From Lachnospiraceae bacterium (lineage in GTDB: Bacteria; Bacillota; Clostridia; Lachnospirales; Lachnospiraceae): DNA of 37,095 nucleotides. The notes below the pieces were generated by a model, which was not told where the DNA came from, ran no database searches, and saw only the letters and a program-made list of their open reading frames with translations. Where the stretch lies: the NCBI GenBank assembly GCA_009774615.1, contig VSOC01000027.1, positions 1 to 37,095 of the forward strand. The letters are read 5' to 3'. Of the stretch, positions 32,373 to 37,095 are shown piece after piece; the stretch's first letter is position 1, and each line of letters begins with the position of its first letter. The translations under genes were made by a program, and so were the position numbers.

Positions 32373-34358
32373 TTGGACTGGAAAAACACCATATTTGCCG
32401 ACAGCGGGCGGTATTTTGTCAGCAATCCTCTGCCCGAGAAAGGAGAAACCATAACCCTGTGGCTGAGAATCTGTGAGTGGTCCCCGGTAAAGCAGATCAT
32501 TCTCAGGACGAAGCTTAACGGTGTGGAAGTCCTTTTGCCGATGGCATGGGATTACTCCCGGGAAGGTCTGGCCTATTTTAAAACCAGCGTTACCCTGTGG
32601 GAAGATGTGTTCCATTATCATTTTTATCTGGTTACACAGGATGAGGTTTACTATTATACACAAAACGGTCTGACCAGGGCCATGCCGGACGAAACCTTTG
32701 ACTTTAAAGTTCTGGTGGGCTATCAGCAGCCGGAGTGGGTAAAAAATGCGGTGTTTTACCAGATATTTCCTGACCGTTTTTGCAGGGGAAATGAAAAGCA
32801 CAGGGTTAAAGACGGAGAATATTCCTTTAACGGCTGCCCGGCAATCCAGGTTAAAAACTGGAGCCAGATCCCCGGCGGTTACTGGGACAGTCACTGCATG
32901 GATTTTTATGGGGGAGATCTGGAGGGGATTATCCAGAAGATTCCTTATTTAAAGAAGCTTGGAATTAATGCGTTATACCTTAATCCGATTTTCTATGCCG
33001 CTACGGTGCACCGCTATGACTGCCTGGATTACTTTCATGTCGATCCCCACCTTGGGGGAGATGATGCCCTGGTGAAATTAAGCCGGGCGCTTCATATGAA
33101 CGGAATGCGGCTGATCCTGGATGTATCCGTCAACCATACGGGAACGGCGCATAAGTGGTTTAATAAAAACGGCGAATTCTTCCCGCTTTCCCAGGGGGCT
33201 TACCATAACCGGGGGGCGAAGGAGAGGGAGTATTATCTCTTTAAGGAGAAAAAAGAAAAGCAGATTGCAAAAAGGGCAGGCACAGATGCCGGAATAAAAG
33301 CCGATACGGGGACAGGTACAGATACAGAGGAAGGCGGCAAGGAATATAAGGCGTGGAATGACGTGGAAACGCTGCCGACCTTAAATTATGCGTCGAAGGC
33401 ATTGCGCGAGGTCATCTATGAAGGAGAGGACTCGGTCGTGCGGCACTGGCTTAAAGCCCCCTTTGCCATCGACGGCTGGCGGTTTGACGTGGCGGATGTT
33501 ATGGCAAGAAACGACGCCGTTCAGCTTCACCACGAAATCTGGCCGGAAATCCGCAAAAAAATCAAGGATGCAAATAAGGACGCTTATATCCTGGCCGAGG
33601 ACTGGTGCGACTGTGCGGAATTTTTAAAAGGCGACGAGTGGGATTCGGCGATGAATTACTTTGGCTGCGCCCGCCCCGTCCGCGAGTTTGCCGGGGAACA
33701 GGACTGGTTTTTGCAGAAATATGATTACTTTAAAGAAATCCCCAGCCCGCAAGATGCCGAGCTTTTTGCCCGGAGGGTGGGGGCGCATCTTCATAAGCTT
33801 CCCACAGTAATTCAGCAGAACCAGTTTAATCTGCTGGACAGCCATGACATTGCCCGGCTTCACAATAACCCGGCAGTATCGCATGGGGCGTGGAAGAATG
33901 CAGTTCTTTTACAGTTTGCCCTTCCCGGCTGCGTCAGCGTCTACTACGGGGATGAGGCAGGGATTGACGGGAGGATACAGGACGTCGAGGGCTGCCGCTA
34001 TCCCATGCCCTGGGATAAGGAATTTCAGAAAGAAGGGGCCTACATCCTGCACCACCGTCTGATTCAGCTCCGCAGAAAGACCAAAGCATTTACCGAAGGG
34101 TCATTTAAGATGCTCTATGCTAAGGATAAGCAGTTTGTGTGCGCACGATTTACGGATAAAGAACGCTATATCGTCGCCTGTTCGATGGAAAAAGAAGAGA
34201 GGACGGTTGACTTTTCCGTCGAAGGACTGGGCTGGGCGTCATGTGCAAAAGGAAGCGATTTAAACGGCGAAAAACTGTGCGTGCCGGTGAACGACGGCTG
34301 GATCCGACTTACGCTGCCGGCGGAATCGGGGTGTGTGCTGCGGGTGGAGTTGGAGTGA
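32373..34358 (+). CDS. GH13 alpha-glycosidase (neopullulanase/cyclomaltodextrinase-like)
   Basis: 661 residues, cytoplasmic (no signal peptide), acting on maltodextrins or related alpha-glucans. Seen: an N-terminal CBM34-like beta domain (1-120), the barrel from about 125 (WVKNAVFYQIFPDRFCRGN), LILDVSVNHTG, the nucleophile Asp372 in GWRFDVADV, the acid/base Glu409 in ILAEDW, and the third acid Asp492 in LLDSHD. A Lys/Gly/Thr-rich insertion (about 290-325, KADTGTGTDTEEGG) is low-complexity and odd. The start is TTG 32373, 8 nt after GGAGG; no ATG is nearby. The context gives no sugar transporter, so the substrate is unclear. Confidence 0.9.
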   Translation: MDWKNTIFADSGRYFVSNPLPEKGETITLWLRICEWSPVKQIILRTKLNGVEVLLPMAWDYSREGLAYFKTSVTLWEDVFHYHFYLVTQDEVYYYTQNGLTRAMPDETFDFKVLVGYQQPEWVKNAVFYQIFPDRFCRGNEKHRVKDGEYSFNGCPAIQVKNWSQIPGGYWDSHCMDFYGGDLEGIIQKIPYLKKLGINALYLNPIFYAATVHRYDCLDYFHVDPHLGGDDALVKLSRALHMNGMRLILDVSVNHTGTAHKWFNKNGEFFPLSQGAYHNRGAKEREYYLFKEKKEKQIAKRAGTDAGIKADTGTGTDTEEGGKEYKAWNDVETLPTLNYASKALREVIYEGEDSVVRHWLKAPFAIDGWRFDVADVMARNDAVQLHHEIWPEIRKKIKDANKDAYILAEDWCDCAEFLKGDEWDSAMNYFGCARPVREFAGEQDWFLQKYDYFKEIPSPQDAELFARRVGAHLHKLPTVIQQNQFNLLDSHDIARLHNNPAVSHGAWKNAVLLQFALPGCVSVYYGDEAGIDGRIQDVEGCRYPMPWDKEFQKEGAYILHHRLIQLRRKTKAFTEGSFKMLYAKDKQFVCARFTDKERYIVACSMEKEERTVDFSVEGLGWASCAKGSDLNGEKLCVPVNDGWIRLTLPAESGCVLRVELE

Positions 34359-34396
34359 AGTAAGGTCAACATTTGACATTATACAGATTTCAGAGA

Positions 34397-34427
34397 AAAA
34401 CATTCTTGCAAGAAAGGATGTTTTTTT
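34397..34427 (+). terminator. terminator after the GH13 gene
   Basis: AACAT (34399-34403) pairs with ATGTT (34418-34422), enclosing the small hairpin TCTT-gc-AAGA and a 4-nt bulge; a run of seven T follows. It marks the boundary between the housekeeping block and the accessory end. Confidence 0.7.
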
Positions 34428-34437
34428 CTTTTTCTCT

Positions 34438-34467
34438 TTGTCTTTTTAATCGAGCTTTTGGTAGAAT
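34438..34467 (+). promoter_or_regulatory. possible promoter of the second recombinase
   Basis: TTGTCT (34438-34443), an 18-nt spacer, TAGAAT (34462-34467). The leader to the start codon is about 90 nt, without coding potential. Confidence 0.45.
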
Positions 34468-34561
34468 TTATAAGGTATACATAGAAAAGTTCAAGTTCAA
34501 TTCAGGTTCTGTTTTTGTGCAGAGGCTGAAGAACGAAAGACGAAGATGGAAAGGAGAACGT

Positions 34562-35170
34562 ATGATGGGAACTGCATATGGGTATGCAAGGGTGAGCACG
34601 AGGGAGCAGAATGAGGTAAGGCAGATTATTGCGCTAAAAGGAGTGAAGGTGACAGAGGAAAATATCTACATAGACAAACAATCCGGACAGAATTTTGAAC
34701 GGCCGAATTATCAGAGGATGGTAAAACGGCTGAAAAAGGACGATGTGGTATTTATCAAAAGCATTGATCGGCTGGGGAGGAATTACGAGGAGGTATTGGA
34801 ACAATGGAGGATTCTGACAAAAGATAAAGGGGTGGATATCGTGGTTCTGGATATGCCGCTTCTGGATACCCGGAGGGAGAAGAATTTATTAGGAACCTTT
34901 ATTGCAGATTTGGTTCTGCAGTTATTATCGTTTATGGCAGACAGTGAGCGGACGAATATCCGTTCGCGGCAGCAGGAGGGAATCGAGGCGGCAAAGCAGC
35001 GCGGGGTGCAGTTTGGCCGTCCGGCAAAGCCTCTGCCGGAGAATTTTGCACAGGTGTACCGGCGCTGGGTGGCAAAGGAGATTTCCGCGGAAGAAGCAGC
35101 GAAGGTCTGCAATCTGACGACGGCGACATTTTACCGAAGAGCTAGGATGCAGAGGGGAGGGGAAAATTGA
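34562..35170 (+). CDS. small serine recombinase, paralogue of the first
   Basis: 202 residues: nucleophile Ser12 in YGYARVSTREQNE, the core FIKSIDRLGRNYEEVLEQW, the E-helix segment ADLVLQLLSFMADSERTNI, and the C-terminal helix-turn-helix EISAEEAAKVCNLTTATFYRRA. It shares long stretches with the recombinase at 18848-19480, notably IKSIDRLGRNYEE and DIVVLDMPLLDTR-type segments, and has the same length, so both come from one family. AAGGAG lies 5 nt before ATG 34562 and 8 nt before ATG 34565; either may start. A longer frame from 34373 runs through the terminator and promoter and is rejected. Own promoter and terminator; target site unknown. Confidence 0.9.
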   Translation: MMGTAYGYARVSTREQNEVRQIIALKGVKVTEENIYIDKQSGQNFERPNYQRMVKRLKKDDVVFIKSIDRLGRNYEEVLEQWRILTKDKGVDIVVLDMPLLDTRREKNLLGTFIADLVLQLLSFMADSERTNIRSRQQEGIEAAKQRGVQFGRPAKPLPENFAQVYRRWVAKEISAEEAAKVCNLTTATFYRRARMQRGGEN

Positions 35171-35231
35171 CAAGGCTAAAAGAGATGGAGATGATCTGCT
35201 TATAATCGGATAAAAAATGAATAAAGCGAAA

Positions 35232-35268
35232 AGAAGCCCCGGCTTATTGCAGTTGGGGTTTCTTTTTG
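35232..35268 (+). terminator. terminator after the second recombinase
   Basis: AGAAGCCCC (35232-35240) pairs with GGGGTTTCT (35255-35263) through one G-U pair, and a T run follows. Confidence 0.9.
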
Positions 35269-35326
35269 TTATACTGTTATCAGATGGATGGGATGGTAAA
35301 AGGAAAGCTGGATGGAGGTGCGGGTT

Positions 35327-36961
35327 TTGGGGATGTATTTAAACAGCAGAATGCCGTTTGAGGCATTTAAGGCGGTATCGGCAGGAAAATATTTTGTGGA
35401 TAAATCAGAAATACTTCAGGAAATCATACCATCGATGGGTACAGAAGAACGGTTTTTCTGCATTACCAGGCCGCGTCGGTTTGGAAAAACGGTGACAGCG
35501 AATATGATAGCGGCTTTTTTTGGAAAGGCGGCTGATATAGAAGCGGCAGAGGCTGCCAAAACGATTTTTCAGGGATTAAAGATTGGCAGCTTTGATGGTT
35601 TCCAGGAATATCTGCATCAATATGAGGTAATTTCTATTGATTTTAGCCGTGTGTCCAGAGATTGTACAAGCTATGGACAGTATATGAAGAGGATTCAGGA
35701 TGGGCTTAATCAGGATTTAATGGAAGCTTTTCCGGATTTTCCGGAACACAGGCTTTCTATACAGAATGCAGTCTGGGATAATCTGCAGGCAATTTTTGAG
35801 AAGACGAAGACAAGATTTGTTTTTGTTTTTGATGAATGGGATGCGCTTTTTCATATGGATTTTGCCAACGAGGGAAATAAAAAAGATTTTCTGCGCTTTC
35901 TGCGATCCTTGCTTAAGGGGCAGGCTTATGTGGAGTTTGCGTATATGACCGGGGTTTTGCCGATTGCAAAATATTCGAGCGGGTCGGAACTGAATATGTT
36001 CAAAGAGTACGATATGGCAACGAAAAAGAAGTTTTGTGAATATTTTGGCTTTTCGGATGCAGAGGTTGACCAACTTTTTGCCGCGTATCAGAGGACAAGC
36101 AGGAATGGAAAAATTACCCGGGAGGAACTGGCAGAGTGGTATGACGGATATTTTACGGCAGCTGGGAATCGATTATATAATCCGCGATCGATTGTCTGTG
36201 CGCTGACCGATGATCAGATTGGAAGTTATTGGACAAGTTCAGGGCCATATGATGAGATTTTTTACTATATCCGGAACAATATAGAGGATGTCCGGGACGA
36301 TCTGGTATTAATGATTGCCGGGGAGTGTGTTGTGGTAAAACTGCAGGGCTATGCGGCGGTATCGACAGAGTTGATAACGAAAAACCAGATTTATTCTGCA
36401 ATGGTTGTCTATGGTTTGCTGACCTATGAAAATGGGGCGGTTTCTATCCCTAACAGGGAATTGATGGAGAAGTTTAATGAATTGCTTCTTACAAAGGACA
36501 GTCTGGGATATGTCCATCATCTGGCAAAAGAATCGGAGAAGATGCTGAAGGCTACGCTGCGTGGGAATACGGATACGATGGCAGAAATTTTAAAATATGC
36601 CCATGATACAGAATCGACGATTTTTTTGTATAACAGTGAGATTGAGTTGTCAGCAGTAGTAAATCTGGTGTATCTGGCAGCAAGAGATCGCTATCGGGTT
36701 GAACGAGAAGATAAGGCAGGGGAAGGATTTGTTGATTTTATTTTCTATCCGGAATATAGGAATGAAGATGCGTTGATTTTGGAATTAAAGATTGACAGCA
36801 CTCCAGAGGAGGCAATAGAGCAGATAAAAAATAAGCGGTATGCGCTTCGGTTTAGAGGGAAGCTTGGGGAGAGGGAGAAGTATACAGGAAGAGTGCTGGC
36901 TGTGGGGATTAGCTATGATCGGAAGACGAAGGAGCATTTTTGCGGGGTGGAGGTGCTTTGA
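35327..36961 (+). CDS. RFGKT-type ATPase with C-terminal PD-(D/E)XK nuclease domain
   Basis: 544 residues of the AAA-ATPase-like/DUF1703-type family, abundant and often multicopy in Lachnospiraceae and Bacteroidetes, with no proven function. Seen: YFVDKSEIL (22-30), the P-loop-like RPRRFGKT (48-55), Walker B FDEWDALF (Asp169, Glu170), and a C-terminal nuclease-like core with Asp470 (FVDFIFYPE) and Glu486-x-Lys488 (ILELKID). All candidate nuclease residues are present. The start is taken as TTG 35327, giving the usual (M)GMYLN end with GGAGG 8 nt upstream; ATG 35312 and ATG 35333 are less well placed. Its more A/T-rich codon use than the housekeeping genes fits an acquired gene. Confidence 0.85.
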   Translation: MGMYLNSRMPFEAFKAVSAGKYFVDKSEILQEIIPSMGTEERFFCITRPRRFGKTVTANMIAAFFGKAADIEAAEAAKTIFQGLKIGSFDGFQEYLHQYEVISIDFSRVSRDCTSYGQYMKRIQDGLNQDLMEAFPDFPEHRLSIQNAVWDNLQAIFEKTKTRFVFVFDEWDALFHMDFANEGNKKDFLRFLRSLLKGQAYVEFAYMTGVLPIAKYSSGSELNMFKEYDMATKKKFCEYFGFSDAEVDQLFAAYQRTSRNGKITREELAEWYDGYFTAAGNRLYNPRSIVCALTDDQIGSYWTSSGPYDEIFYYIRNNIEDVRDDLVLMIAGECVVVKLQGYAAVSTELITKNQIYSAMVVYGLLTYENGAVSIPNRELMEKFNELLLTKDSLGYVHHLAKESEKMLKATLRGNTDTMAEILKYAHDTESTIFLYNSEIELSAVVNLVYLAARDRYRVEREDKAGEGFVDFIFYPEYRNEDALILELKIDSTPEEAIEQIKNKRYALRFRGKLGEREKYTGRVLAVGISYDRKTKEHFCGVEVL

Positions 36962-37045
36962 GGGGATTTTGCGTAATGGCTGGAAATATATGGGCATATT
37001 GCGTTAAAAAAATATCAATAAAAAATGCTTAAGTTTTGAGGAATG

Positions 37046-37076
37046 TTGACGAAATTGTAATCAAGGGATTTATAGT
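37046..37076 (+). promoter_or_regulatory. possible promoter for a gene beyond the window
   Basis: TTGACG (37046-37051) and, 17 to 19 nt on, TTTATA or TATAGT (37069-37076), in a very AT-rich end. Nothing else is seen between the ATPase gene and the window end; no terminator is obvious. Confidence 0.4.
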
Positions 37077-37095
37077 ATATATATCTTATTATATA

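Noticed and set aside
34373..34561. N-terminal extension of the second recombinase
   Set aside because: It runs through a terminator and a likely promoter; recombinase homology begins at 34565 or so.

Overview
The window looks like a chromosomal segment of an anaerobic Gram-positive Clostridia bacterium, most likely Lachnospiraceae; the genus cannot be fixed. Grounds: strong AGGAGG-type ribosome sites throughout, the plsX-acpP-rnc-smc-ftsY block, a feoA-feoA-feoB set with a small Cys-rich FeoB partner, a secreted protein with GWWYDNGDGTY-type aromatic wall-binding repeats, an archaeal/fungal-type aspartate-semialdehyde dehydrogenase, and an RFGKT ATPase/PD-(D/E)XK protein of the kind common in gut Clostridia. 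Most of the window is housekeeping; the right end (about 34.4-37 kb) is accessory.

Layout. 0-3.7 kb: possible tRNA 3'-end remnant, a glycosyltransferase (-), a DUF1846 protein and a secreted wall-binding protein. 3.8-8.1 kb: type IIA topoisomerase B and A subunits (topoisomerase IV-like). 8.2-13.4 kb: asd, galM, topB and a left-handed beta-helix protein, ending at a bidirectional terminator shared with convergent upp (-). 14.4-15.2 kb: a membrane-anchored DUF3298/RsiV-like protein (-), divergent from the ferrous-iron operon feoA-feoA-feoB-Cys-rich protein (15.5-18.5 kb). 18.6-19.5 kb: tRNA-Leu(CAA) and a small serine recombinase, both (-). 19.7-28.9 kb: plsX, acpP, rnc, smc, ftsY, a threonine ammonia-lyase and a CLC transporter, all (+). 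29-34.4 kb: a lipoprotein, a cytoplasmic ParB-like/BMP fusion, a calcineurin-like phosphoesterase and a GH13 alpha-glycosidase. 34.4-37 kb: a second serine recombinase and the ATPase/nuclease-like protein.

How genes work together. plsX and acpP serve phospholipid and fatty-acid synthesis; rnc, smc and ftsY handle RNA processing, chromosome organisation and membrane-protein targeting. The feo genes form one iron(II) uptake unit behind a near-consensus promoter. The two topoisomerase subunits form one enzyme.

The most unusual signal is a family of short leader repeats (about 23-30 bp, often starting GCTGTGAA or GCTGTGGAA and partly palindromic) found just upstream of many unrelated genes: the glycosyltransferase, the topoisomerase A gene, galM, the beta-helix gene, the phosphoesterase, the GH13 gene, and weaker relatives elsewhere. 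At two loci the repeat is duplicated together with its Shine-Dalgarno sequence. At 31.63-31.73 kb the 51-bp duplication stays in frame in two overlapping genes. Other points are an attenuator-like pair of competing hairpins between acpP and rnc, and the signal-peptide-less ParB-like/BMP fusion next to a phosphoesterase with a changed first metal motif.
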